NCBI GenBank assembly: GCA_003427395.1
Contig: BFEA01001052.1
Location: 1-31,594 of the forward strand
DNA from: Chara braunii
Taxonomy: Eukaryota; Streptophyta; Charophyceae; Charales; Characeae
DNA: 31,594 nucleotides
Reading direction: 5' to 3'
The stretch's first letter is position 1. Every line of letters begins with the position of its first letter. Positions 11,287 to 21,479 of this stretch are shown one piece after another. The notes beneath the pieces are model-generated. The model searched no databases. It had not been told where the DNA came from and worked only from the letters and a program-made list of their open reading frames with translations. The position numbers and the translations under genes are program-made.

Positions 11287-11580
11287 CAGGGCCTAGCTAC
11301 GTGAGCAACCCAAAACTGCTGAAACACAGACTTGAACTCGAATCTTGAGTACATATTTGGTCAGCTCGTGCTCTACTTCATATGTGCTGCCTGCCTCGAT
11401 TTTTGGGGGGGATTGTGCTACATGGCTGCGAGGACCCTCCAGATAGCCTGCATGGGCTGTCTGGGCCGTGTTAAGGGGATTCGTTNNNNNNNNNNNNNNN
11501 NNNNNNNNNAAAAAAAAAAAAAAAAAAAAAAGTGCATATGTGCCACATCACTAATTTGCACAGGGCGTAGCTAGGCCCTG
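11287..11580. mobile_element. Candidate nested short inverted-repeat element (MITE-like)
   Basis: CAGGGCCTAGCTACG at 11287-11301 is repeated as a perfect 15-bp inverted copy at 11566-11580. A CAGGG start is typical of hAT termini, and the GCTACG core is shared with the outer element's ends. The flanking 8-mers (GAGACCAA and TATACACA) do not match, so there is no clear target duplication. The interior holds the 24-N gap and an A run. It is either a nested element with a decayed duplication or internal repeats of the outer one. Confidence 0.5.
11486..11531. other. Assembly gap (24 N) followed by a 22-base A run
   Basis: Ns occupy 11486-11509 and an unbroken A run occupies 11510-11531. The gap probably reflects failure to sequence through the homopolymer, so the true length here is unknown. 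Confidence 0.95.
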
Positions 11581-11866
11581 TATACACACTCACCCCTTAC
11601 ACCATAGCTACGACGAGGAGGAGGAGGGGGAGTAAGAGGAGAACTAGTGGAGGATGAGATAGGAGGCAGAGTTCATGATGAGGAGTAGGAGTACAACCGT
11701 TGTTGTTGTTTTTTCCCGGACAATATAGGGGATCAGGACTGGAATCCGGACAGGGGATCCAGATCGGTCCAGATATTCCAGAATATTCCGGTTTCCCGAA
11801 AGTCCGGAAGGGCCCGGGAGGTCCGGGGTCCGGATTCGGTCCGGTGTCCGGTCCGACGTAGCTATG

Positions 11867-11874
11867 AAATGATC
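11867..11874. repeat. Right 8-bp target-site duplication of the hAT-like element
   Basis: AAATGATC, identical to 10579-10586. The element B leader resumes right after it (TAACTTATACTCTGAC, similar to the reverse complement of A's leader near 525-545). Confidence 0.85.
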
Positions 11875-12973
11875 TAACTTATACTCTGACTAGTTCTCCA
11901 ACAACAACAGTAAATAGAACTAGCAATGGTAGACTACTTCAATTCTGGTCTAGAGCTGTTTGTCAGGTGTTAGCAGTCTGTCACACCTCAACTAATCAAA
12001 ATAAAGTAAATCATTTGCGCGGATGCATGTGGAAATGGAAATAGAAATAATAATAATCTTCGAGCACCAACTGGAACCTTCCTTCCCTTGTATCCAACGA
12101 ACCGATGAGCATCATCAAGCAGCGGTGTCTAAGGTGTGCATTAGCGTCCCACCCCTGTGCGCAGGAACTCGCTTATGACCAGCATTACTCTTTATTTATC
12201 CTCGTGTGCAACGAGCCTTATGTCTGACTGATCTGGCTGATCAAGAGGCAGTTTAAGGACAGCCCCTAAGGTCCTCAGGAATTATTTAACGTCGCAGACA
12301 GGACAACGATCACAGCCAGTGGACAGAACAGATCCGCGCCAGAAATATTTATAGATGGTTTGGTAAGCGTCTGCAAAAGACTGGTCAGTCCACGTTTCCT
12401 CTATTAGCGCAGCAAAGAGCCTTCAATGGACAAAGCAGCATGGCCTGCGTGTACTACTCTCATGGGTTGGCATGGTGACTGTGACCCGTGCTTCGACCAG
12501 TGCCCTTCAGAGGCACCGCCCTCTCCTGCCAGATGTGCCACCGGAAAGAATGTCGTCTCTCAAGGTAGAGCGCTCACGACTCCTTACACAAAAGGGAGGA
12601 CACTCAAAGTCGGACTCGCTTCCTTGCGGTAAGAAGAGATTGAGAGGGAAGATAAGGTAAGTGAACAATGTACCTGAAGATAGCTGCCCCCAACCACAAA
12701 TTTCTCACCAGGTGAGACGACGTGCATTTTGATGACCATTCATAGCCTCGGTACCACAAACAACACAATGTCGTGCCACCTCAGCCAAAATGCCATGTCA
12801 GCATGCTCTCATCATTCCACACACATCCGCTGTCGCCACAGCCTTCCAGCCCCTCACCCCTCTACCTGGGTGGGGCTAATCAAACCAGCGCCAAGGTATC
12901 CTCACTGCATAGAAGCTTCGTCCACGCACCAAGTAACTAAGACACCAGCGCTAGAATGACGATATCCGAACCA

Positions 12974-12985
12974 GCTCCGATACCG
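12974..12985 (-). promoter_or_regulatory. Primer-binding site of element B (initiator tRNA-Met type)
   Basis: On the minus strand, three bases after the LTR end, the sequence reads CGGTATCGGAGC. It differs at two positions from TGGTATCAGAGC, the site complementary to the 3' end of plant initiator tRNA-Met that primes reverse transcription in many plant LTR retrotransposons. Its position right after the LTR's terminal CA supports the call. Confidence 0.75.
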
Positions 12986-12988
12986 AAT

Positions 12989-14212
12989 TGCAAGGAATAT
13001 GAGCAAGAGCGATATACAGAAAACCAAGTTGTGAAATCACACAGATGTCCAAGTAGTCATGTGTGAGCAAAGAGTGCAAATGCACTGAGATTCCATCCAG
13101 ATCAGAGCAACACGAGCCAATGTCCAAGTCCTCAGGCCACACCAACACCGTATCCAATGTCACTCCTACTCTGTCTGGCGCCCAGCGCCCAGCCTACACT
13201 ACTCGCCTATCCTACTACACCAGCGTTCACGCAACAGGCTCACTTCGACCTTGAAGACCAATGTACATGACGTCAACACCATAGCTGACCTCCCTCATGC
13301 ACCAGGTATGTATCTCGTCTCTTCTCATCACCCCTGACTTCCCACAGTGTGCATTCTCAACACCCAAAGACCACCATCGCCATCCAGACCTGCGCCCAAC
13401 AGCCCAGCTATGGCTGCCCTGCGCCCATTGCCCAGCAGTGCACCTCACACCTCAGCGCCCGTGTGCGCGACCCAGCCAGCAGCTTCGTGCAGATCACGAA
13501 GGTGCAACGCAGCAGCGTGGCCGCATTGCCTGCCTCGGCCAGAATGCCCTGCCCAGCGATGCTCACTTTCCTATATGGAAAGTGAGCTCAGCCTCTGCTG
13601 CCTCTGGGCCTGGCTGGGCGAGCATCCAGTAGCTTCTAGTCGGGCCTCAGTGCCTGCGTGCAGGCCTAGTTGCAGTTAACGGGCCTGGGCCCTTTACAGT
13701 TGGGCACGTCCAGGCAGTCCACGGGCCTCCACATGTTCGCTGTGATCTCATTGGCTCATGGCCACTTTGTGTCGGCAATGCTGCAATCTCATTGGTCCGT
13801 GGCTGTTGTACGATGTGTTGGCCTCTGAAAGCACGCGCCCAGGGCCTTAACTGTACGGGGCCCTGGGCTCAACTGCCCGTCGAGGCTGCAACTTCCGGAA
13901 AGAGCCTGGAGAGGCTCACGTTGCTCTGTAACCAACTGGCATGCCGCAACTGTCTGATACCCGCATATGAAAGAATGTCAAATCTTGGCCTCTTGTGAAT
14001 ATTCAGGCCCGCCTTCACTTAGGGCTGGATCAGGGCTTGCTGAGGGCCTCTGCCCAGAACATGTGCATGTCTGTTAAGGGCCCCGTGAGGGCTCATTCCC
14101 CGCACATATATGACCCCTTTAGGGTGATCACACTGGCCTGTACCCAGGCCTTGGCACATGTTGGCAGGCAAGGCCTTTTCCCAGTACTGCCGAGGGGTCA
14201 AATCCTCGCACA
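12989..14212 (-). repeat. 5' LTR of element B
   Basis: On the minus strand it starts TGTGCGAGGATTTGACC at 14212 and ends TTCCTTGCA at 12989, next to the primer-binding site. It is homologous along its length to A's 3' LTR at 6339-7383, including GCCCTAAGTGAAGGCGGGCC and GACTACTTGGACATC. It would carry the promoter and the start of the element RNA. It contains a perfect 11-bp hairpin at 13561-13587. No 3' LTR of B is present because B is truncated near 7985. Confidence 0.83.
13561..13587. repeat. Perfect 11-bp hairpin inside the LTR of element B
   Basis: GCTCACTTTCC (13561-13571), loop TATAT, then the exact inverse GGAAAGTGAGC (13577-13587). The matching part of A's LTR does not keep the stem. 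Confidence 0.8.
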
Positions 14213-16281
14213 TGTGAGTAATGGGATGCTTTAACCCTCAGCGGCTGGCATTGAATGGTTCACATTTGGAGTGTTCTTCATGGGGAAGGACCAGTCCCCG
14301 ACTCTATCTATTTTTTTGCCCGGACCATTGACTGCTTGGCTTGCAGGAAAAGAGCCTGCCCCACGGACCAGGGTCCTAAATATAAATTTCAAAAAGGAAG
14401 TTTCCTGGCTCCTAGAAACAGTGGTAAAATTTGGGGCCAGAGATGTGACGGTCGGGTTCCGCGGAACCCTTCCCCCCCCCCAAAAGAAGAACAAGAGCTC
14501 ACCCCTTTTAAGATAGGCTTACCCTCACTAGGGTAAATACTGTTACCCACGACCTTTCGGATTCCCCCACCACTCAACAAGCAGAGCCTACCGTTGCTCC
14601 ATTAGGTCCTCGGTTGAAACTCCATCCGAGCGAGTATATACACCAATACGGTTGCTATACTCTACCTCTTGTCCTGAAAGCACCACGGAGCACGTCACCA
14701 CTCCTAGTGTGTCAGGCCTTCGGCAGCGCCCCTTGCATTCGACTGGAGATCAGGCCACTAGCCCTGGTGTCGGCCACACCTGGTCTGCTTTTTTCTGCTT
14801 GCCTCCTGCTCCCTCTTCGTGCCTATCGCTACTTGTCCGAAACACCATAATACCTTGGTTCTATCGGAGAACTTTCCCTGGTTTCTGACGAGCAGATCGC
14901 ACAAGCCGCTGCCTGCCTCAGCCGCTCATACTGCCATTGCTGTACATGCTGTGTGCGACCGAGCTTTCACTCGGGTCGACGAAGTGGTGCTCACACAGCG
15001 GGGTAACGCTAATTGCTCACTATTCTACCAAGTGCTCCACAGCATGAGCTGGCCTGGCTTCCATTGATGGCTCCATGAGCTTGCTCTTGACCGGCACTTC
15101 TGCTTCAAAATCTTGTTTGAACGCCGCTCACATCAGAGTGAATTAAGTTTTGTTGCTTATGGGTTATCCCCGCATCACGGTATCCACGCCTGGGTGATCA
15201 CATCAAGCTGCAGCCTACATGGCGCTCGGAGCGGTAACGTTTTTGTACCCACCACCCACTCACTGACCCCCCACCCAGTGTGGCCTAGTTGCCTTCCCCC
15301 CATGTGCATGATCTGTTCCCCCCTACTCCCCCACTCCCCTACCTCTCCTCTCCCGTTCGTCTGACAAGTCTAGGAGCCCGGGCTGTGGTTGATTGACGGC
15401 TCGTGTCCCTTTTGGTACACAATGGGGGTAGTTTAGTTCTTCGCCAATACAAGGGCCGCACAACCGAATTGGGACATTCACTTCTTTTCTACCACAACCT
15501 TCGTATCAGTGTGGAGTTACTTGCTTGTTAGCGAGGACTTGATTTTAACAATTTAACATGGGCGAGTGCATCTGGTTTTGTTTTGCTGGGGTGATGGTTT
15601 GTTGTGGTTGACACTTAGGCACTCCTGTACGCTTCCTTGTCGGAGTTCTGAGGTGTGTTGGTGCTCCGGATTCGGCATCGATCGAAAGGATTCCTCGCCA
15701 TCAACTTGGATACGTTGGTCATTGTGCATATCACCCTCGTCTTCTTGATTGTGCTTCTGGCATACCTCACCTTCCTGACATTCATGGATGTTCAGCCTCT
15801 GCTGACATTCCCGGGTGGGAACAGGAATAGCAATGTATTTTTTGCGATCCAGTCGAAGTGGTGCAAGGCCTAGTACCTTTTATTAGAAGAGAGGTTCTCC
15901 CCGTCACCTCGGACTGCGTGGCTGGGAGCAACTTGAGTATAGTGCCATTGATTTTGGACGACACCGTTTCATTCCCTACTTCGCCCTTTCCCACCCCCTC
16001 TTACTGTGCAGTCTATTCTGCCTCTCCTGCGTCTCTACTCTCCTATCCTCAATCCTTGCCTCACCATGGTTCTATGCACTCTTTGCCCTCCCCTCTTCAG
16101 GCCTGTTCACTTGCCCTACTGAATCTTTGGAACCTCGAACCCAGATTAGCTATCTTATGGTGGCTTTGATCCTCCTGATGAATTCTTGTTCATGCATCAT
16201 AGCCGGGGTAGAAGTAGTTCAGTTCCCGCTGATCGCTAATACTTCTTCGTTTCGATATGAGCATTTCTGGATGTCTTTCGG
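14213..16281. other. Unassigned region, no supported gene
   Basis: About 2 kb with only short, overlapping frames in several directions and no recognisable protein motif. It contains a perfect 16-bp palindrome, GGGTTCCGCGGAACCC, at 14454-14469 followed by a C run. Its first 32 bases are the immediate flank of element B's LTR and contain a 31-bp block found again at 17056. Confidence 0.6.
14214..14244 (+). repeat. 31-bp block, copy 1 (flank of element B LTR)
   Basis: Starts GTGAGTAATGGGATGC and ends CCCTCAGCGG. It is identical over 31 bases to 17056-17086, with unrelated sequence on both sides. Confidence 0.9.
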
Positions 16282-17055
16282 ACCTTTGGATAGTGAGCGG
16301 AGCTTTTCTCCGGGGTAGGGCCTGCATGGTTTGAGAGTGTCATGAATGAGGAGGAACTGCGAATGAGGGCGGTAGGTTTTCTGCTGATTTGATCGTACTT
16401 GCATGAGTTATTTTCTGAAGGGCTAGTACTTCGTCTATAATCGGCTCTCGACGTGGGATGTGGGACTCACAACATGGGGATGAACGGCGGGCATGAGACT
16501 TGCTCAGTAGCATGGGGCGCGTACAAATCATTTGCCGAGAAGGGTAGGGTACACGATTGGTTCGGCAGCATCAAGGATGATCTCCAAAGGATGGGTTCCG
16601 ATGAGTCGCCAGGGATGACCTCCGGAAGGAATTGGCTGCTATTGCTGAGGATTGATGGCGGGGAATCGTAGCCTGGTCGATAGGGCCGGAGGTGACGACG
16701 AGTATTGTGAGTCGTTTGGGATGTTCAGAGTACCGGTTGAAGTTTGAGTTGGAGGGTGGGTTGGGGGTGGTGGGCGATGTTTCAGAGTAATGGTTCGGAA
16801 ATCGATCTCTTCAAAATGGAGTACGGTGGGCGCCACACGGGAGCTCGCTCGATTATAGCGGCAACTAGTTCGCTTGGATTCTTTTCATGAGTATTACTTT
16901 CGTAAGGAGAGTTCAGGCTCTTATGCTTTACCACAGAAGGCGTTATTCTGATCAGACTGGTCACGGATGGATGGTCATGTGGTGTTGATAATGGTTGTGT
17001 CGGTTTGGTTAGTACGTTTCATCGGGTTGTGCTCGGGGAGGTTGATTGATGTTTC
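16282..17055 (+). repeat. Tandem duplication, unit 1
   Basis: Starts ACCTTTGGATAGTGAGC and ends GATTGATGTTTC. It is co-linear with 17087-17834; mismatches and small indels are spread throughout and I judge the copies to be roughly 85 percent alike by eye. No shared long ORF exists, so the duplicated sequence is probably non-coding. CGG precedes both units. Confidence 0.9.
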
Positions 17056-17086
17056 GTGAGTAATGGGATGCTTTAACCCTCAGCGG
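17056..17086 (+). repeat. 31-bp block, copy 2 (junction of the tandem duplication)
   Basis: Sits exactly between the end of unit 1 (TGTTTC) and the start of unit 2 (ACCTTTGG). Identical to 14214-14244. Its last three bases, CGG, match the bases before unit 1, giving microhomology at the join. Confidence 0.9.
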
Positions 17087-17834
17087 ACCTTTGGATAGTG
17101 AGCAGAGCTTTTCTCTGGGGCAGGGCCTGCATGGTTTGAGAGTGTCATGAATGAGGAGGAACTGAGAATGAGCACGGTGGGATTCCTGCTGATTGGATCG
17201 TAGGTGCCTGCGCTCTTTCCGAGGGGTTATAATTGACTCTCGATGTGGGGTGTGGGACTCACGACATGGGGATGAATGGCGGGCACGAGACTTGCCCAGT
17301 TGCATGAGGTGTGTACAGATCATTCTCTGAGAAGGGTAGGGTACGCGTTTGACTCGACAGCATCGGGGATGGCTTCCAAATGATGGGTTCCGCCGAGTCA
17401 CCAGGGAAGACCTCCAAAATAAATAATTTGGCTGCTATTACTGAGGATTGATGGCGGGGCTGTTCGATAGGACTGGAGGTGATGACAAGTATTGTGAGTC
17501 GTTTGTGATGTACCGGTTGAGTTTGAGTTGGAGGATGGGTTGGGGGTGGTGGGCGATGTTTCGGAGTAATGGTTCGGAAGTCGATCTCTACCGAATGGAG
17601 TACGGTGGGTGCGGCACGGGATCTCGCTCGATAAGAGCGGCAACCGGTTCGCTTGGATTCTTTTCATGGGTAATTGCTTTCGTAACGAGAGGTCAGGCTC
17701 TTATGCTTTACCACGGAAGGCGTTATTCTGAGTAGACTGGTCACGGATGGATGGTCATGTGTTGTTGATAATGCTTGTGTCCGTTTGGTTTCTACGTTTC
17801 GTCGGGTTGTGCTCGGGAGATTGATTGATGTTTC
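17087..17834 (+). repeat. Tandem duplication, unit 2
   Basis: Second copy of the 0.75-kb unit. After its GATTGATGTTTC end, the sequence continues TTGCTGCTCACCC instead of the 31-bp block, which places the ancestral right border near 17834. Confidence 0.9.
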
Positions 17835-18456
17835 TTGCTGCTCACCCTTGACAGAGACTGGAGGGTTGCTCTCATATTTTGTTACTTTGAATGATGAACT
17901 CCGGTGTCTGGCCACGGAGCTCTATGCATTGTGTCCTTTAAAACGACTTCATCGTACTTTCATTAAAAAGTACATGACCTATCGAAAGTTTGATTGGCAT
18001 ATTTCACTGTCTTTTCGATGGTACTTCCTATTATTTTTCGCTTTGGGGCTTTTAAGTGATGTTTGGATTTGCAGGGTGTGGCTGTTCTATTTCTGTGTTT
18101 AAAAGGGGCAATTGCATGATCATTCCGAAATCGCTTCCTGGTATAATTTGTTACCGTTCCATAAGGCTTACAATGCGGTGAGTACTGGTCTCTTATAGTG
18201 TTGCTTGAATAGCATGAGTTGTGACTCACCATGCCGCGGTACGACCGTGGGAGTAATGCTTCTCTTAAACACACGCATAGTACAACTCTTTGTACTTTCG
18301 ATGGGGTCAGACTCCCTGTCGACATGCTGTTATCTTTTTGCATGCTCCCTGACATCCTCTGGGCAGGTACATGCATGTGGTGGTCCTTGTTTGGTGACCG
18401 AAATATTTTAGTGCGGACAATCTTGCATGGAGATTATACCCACTCACACCTTGTTT

Positions 18457-18458
<2 letters not shown>
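17835..18458. other. Unassigned region, no supported gene
   Basis: Short frames only. The plus strand from 17785 to 18102 is open for 105 residues with a hydrophobic aromatic end (WYFLLFFALGLL), but nothing shows that it is a gene. Confidence 0.5.
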
Positions 18459-18532
<74 letters not shown>

Positions 18533-18533
18533 N

Positions 18534-18619
<86 letters not shown>
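18459..18619. repeat. (CT)n microsatellite, about 160 bp
   Basis: Uninterrupted CT dinucleotides apart from one N at 18533, ending in a C run. The N marks an unresolved length, so the true array may be longer. Long Ser/Leu or Arg/Glu frames across it are products of the repeat. Confidence 0.97.
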
Positions 18620-18621
<2 letters not shown>

Positions 18622-18736
18622 CCCTCCTTTTGCCCCCCTTAAAATCTGTTGTTGATTGCCCTATGGGCCGTGGCAGGTTCCATCCTTTTCCGAGCACGAA
18701 TGATCTACTGATCTTCTGACTGGTGACTCCTCATGG

Positions 18737-20229
18737 ATGGATTCGTTTGTGGCTCCATCACGCCCCACGCAAGCACTTATTTGCCTAGTCCCCGCCAGAG
18801 TGCTGGAGTTTGTGCGGATCCATTCAATTGGGGCTTCGACTCCTCTAATTACGATCCTCTCCTTTGACCACAGGGCTGAATCAGATCTTTTATGGACTGC
18901 CGCACACGACAAACCAGCTTTCCTCAATCTCACCGAGTATCTTGTTACGGAGTCACGTAACATTGTGGGGGTGCACTGGTGGACCTTTGTGTTGGTGACA
19001 ACCTAGCTTTGAAGAAGAAGGTTTTCGTAGATCTCTGGGGAGCAGAGTCCAACTTTCATGCGGGTATAATTCAGAGGGACCTTATGGTCCCTGCTGACCA
19101 GTCGAGGTCCGAGTATGGGGAAGGGGAGGGAGAGGAGGATCCCCTCGATCTGACGGAGGAGGAGAGGTAATAGCACGCAAAGATGTTGGCCAGAGGGAGA
19201 AAGGAAAAGGTGAGGGTGGTGGTAGCAAACTAGAGGGCGCAGATGAGTAAGTTTGCTCGGAATGCCTTCTTACCTACAATTCCTACTAGATGGGCGGAAT
19301 CGCAGTCCAGGGGTGTGGATGACAAGTTATGGGATCTCCCCACATTCAATTATGTGGCAGTTATCCGTGCTGATTCTTACCGCTTCATTGCGTCCCTCAC
19401 GGACCAGGAGATGACTAAATGTAATGAGAAGGCGCTCACTGAGAACATTGATCCGTGTAGGGGGGACTTTCCACTCACTGCGAACACAATGAATCTCCCG
19501 GTGATAGGTGATTTTGATCGGACAAAGTGCACTGTGTAAGAGTCCGGCCTCTTGATTAGGGGTTTCATTGGCCCAAGGATCCAGTCAGCAATTGCTGAAC
19601 TTAAGCGCATCTGGAATGTTGGTAGACCATATGTGAAGTGTCATTGCATTGAGCAGGGAAAAGGGGATTGAGGGAAGAATATCACGTGGTTTGACCACGT
19701 TTTTTGGTACCTTCATTACCTTTTTCCAGAAGCCCCTTCCCGTAGAGAGCGAGCTCACACATTTAGAGTAATGGCTAGGACCAGGTGGCGTGTGCCCGTG
19801 TTCGCCTCGGTGGTGTTCTTCCACATGAGAAAGATAATGGTCAAAATGACCCACAGTGTCACCATGGATCCATCCAGGAATCAGCAGAACATCTTGGATG
19901 ATCCTGCGATCATGCTTCACAAGTTCCCAAGGACAATGGCCAAACTCGTGCTCCCGTCCTGATACGTCCGTTCCTCAGAGAAGAGAAAGGTAGAAACCTC
20001 TTCCTCAAGGACTGCTACCAAGAAGCCGAAGAGGGACCAACAGACCACACTAGAATTTTGCGTTGTGCCCATTCAAGAGCGGACAACGGTTACGGTCCTT
20101 TGCACAACTCCTGGGTCTACGGTAACTACACAGGAGGATGGCCAAGACCCCACCTCCGCCTCGAGCAGGGCGACACGGAAGAACCTGAGAGAAAAAGCTC
20201 CTTCCAGGGCTGCACTATTCAAAGCCTGA
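18737..20229 (+). pseudogene. Decayed protein-coding sequence of unknown function
   Basis: A long stretch with protein-like composition, broken by stops. It opens at ATG 18737 in one frame (MDSFVAPSRPTQALICLVPA), shifts by about 18980, then stays in a single frame to the TGA at 20227-20229. The stops in that frame are TAA TAG 19168-19173, a TAG near 19231, TAA 19537-19539, TGA near 19669 and TGA 19960-19962. Pieces between them read as ordinary protein (for example RADSYRFIASLTDQEMTK and FDHVFWYLHYLFPEAPSRR) and the end is basic and Ser/Thr-rich (EKRKVETSSSRTATKKPKR), like a nuclear-localisation tail. I do not recognise the family. It may be the remains of a host gene or of an unclassified transposon. 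Confidence 0.5.
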
Positions 20230-20389
20230 CGATTTGATGTGAACGTGAATGGTTCGTGTTGTGCAGGATGGAGAGGGCTTCATAACGCGTGATCCCTCCG
20301 GAAGGAATGTATGGCAGAAAACCTCTTCGGAAAGGAAGGATTTCTTTGTACATATGAAGTATACGAGCAGGATCATGGAGAAAGTTCGC

Positions 20390-21005
20390 TTCAGATCTAT
20401 CTCTGATCTGCCACTAGGCAGGCTGTCGCAACTTCAAATGGTTCTGATCTGCCACTACGCATGCTGGCTCAACTTGATATGGTTCTGATCTGAAACTTGG
20501 CAGGCTGGCGCAACTTGATATGGTTCTGATCTGCCACTCGGCAAGGAGGCGCAACTTGATATGGTTATGATCTGCCATGAGGCTGGCGCAACTTGATATG
20601 GTTCTGATCTGCCACTTGGCAGGCTGGCGCAACTTGGTATGGCTCTGATCTGCCACTTGGCAGGCTGGCGCAACTTGATATGGTTATGATCAGCCGCTTG
20701 GCAGCGCTGTGCAGCGCAATTGGTGTTGTTCATCCACTTGGCAGGTCTGTACATTTTGATATGGATCTGATCTGCCACTTGGCAAGCTTGAGCAGCTCGA
20801 TGCGGTTCTGATCTGCCAGTTGAAAGGCTTGAGCAGCTAGATGCGGCTTTGATCTGTCGCTAGGGTTGTCCAGCTCGGTACGGTTCTGATCTGCCACTTG
20901 GCAGGCGTGTGCCGTCGCACATGAATTCGGTCTGTCACTTGGCAGGCTCGTAACGCATGGTATGGTGCTGATCCATCGCTTGGCAGACTGGCTAAAGATC
21001 TGGAT
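20390..21005. repeat. Degenerate minisatellite, period about 41 bp
   Basis: About fifteen diverged units built around TTCTGATCTGCCACTTGGCA then GGCTGGCGCAACTTGATATGG. Early units (20420-20690) are closest to each other; later ones carry indels. The minus-strand frames here repeat a peptide such as WQIRTISSCASLPS only because of the repeat. Confidence 0.9.
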
Positions 21006-21186
21006 TGGCAACAACATTTTCCTCCCACCGGTTCAATGTGTTGGGACTGTGTTTACGCTCAGAACGGTAATGTTGGATTGTGCGCCCACTTGGATCGGTG
21101 ATGATAGGTCTTTTTGTCCACACAGAGTGATAGTGTGGAGTCATGCGCTCTATTGGGTTGTTGGTGCTGACTCAGTGCGTGCCCTG

Positions 21187-21460
21187 GTGCGTGCCCAACC
21201 TCGAAATTGCAGATTTGGTGCGTGCCCAGGCCCGACATTGCTGTTTCAGTGCGCCCCCATGCTTGACATTGCTGTTTCAGTGCGCCCCCATGCTTGACAT
21301 TGTTGTTTTGGTACGTGTCCAAGCTTGGCCTTGCTGATTGAGTGTGCGCCCAAGCTTGGACTGGTTGTTTTAGTGCGCGCCCAGGCTCGGCATTGATGTT
21401 CTAGTGTGCGCCCGTGCCTGGCGTCGCTGATTTAGCGTGTGCCCAGGCCCCTGCAATCAG
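21187..21460. repeat. Minisatellite, period exactly 31 bp
   Basis: Eight full units starting at 21187, 21218, 21249, 21280, 21311, 21342, 21373 and 21404, plus a partial unit at 21435. A typical unit begins GTGCGCCCCCATGCTTGACA and ends TTGCTGTTTCA. The length is strictly kept although bases differ, and the units at 21249 and 21280 are nearly identical. Confidence 0.93.
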
Positions 21461-21479
21461 ACTCGCTTTCATTCACACT

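Larger units (their letters stand above)
10587..11866. mobile_element. Non-autonomous hAT-like DNA transposon inserted in element B leader
   Basis: Termini are imperfect inverted repeats: CATGGCTACGATCCGGACC at the left and, read inward from the right, CATAGCTACGTCGGACCGG. The same 8 bp, AAATGATC, flank both sides (10579-10586 and 11867-11874), which is the target duplication length of the hAT superfamily. Both subterminal regions (about 10598-10670 and 11716-11858) are packed with TCCGGA/GGTCC motifs, a common pattern for transposase binding. There is no transposase ORF, and a 24-N gap lies inside. The element interrupts a sequence whose uninterrupted relative is the leader of A (positions about 540-640). 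Confidence 0.85.
10212..12973 (-). other. Leader of element B, split by a hAT-like insertion
   Basis: Lies between the primer-binding site (12974-12985) and the gag relic of B. Its middle part, 11881-12420, matches the reverse complement of A's leader 1-540 with frequent mismatches; its gag-proximal part, about 10434-10490, matches 640-690. The two matching parts are pushed apart by the hAT-like element at 10587-11866. The stretch 12421-12973 has no counterpart in the window because A's equivalent lies to the left of it. Small plus-strand ORFs here look like chance frames. Confidence 0.75.

Noticed and set aside
13297-13679. Plus-strand ORFs of 78-111 residues
   Set aside because: Antisense inside the LTR of element B, three overlapping frames at once, no motif.
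14945-14985. Possible small structured RNA (stem near CGACCGAG / CTCGGGTCG)
   Set aside because: The stem has a bulge, no promoter or tRNA/snRNA boxes were seen, and short stems like this are expected by chance.
18434-18697. Overlapping open frames encoding Ser-Leu or Arg-Glu repeats
   Set aside because: They are translations of the (CT)n microsatellite; every frame is open there.
21187-21460. CRISPR-like or coding repeat
   Set aside because: No spacers, period of 31 bases shifts frame every unit, and units drift by substitution.
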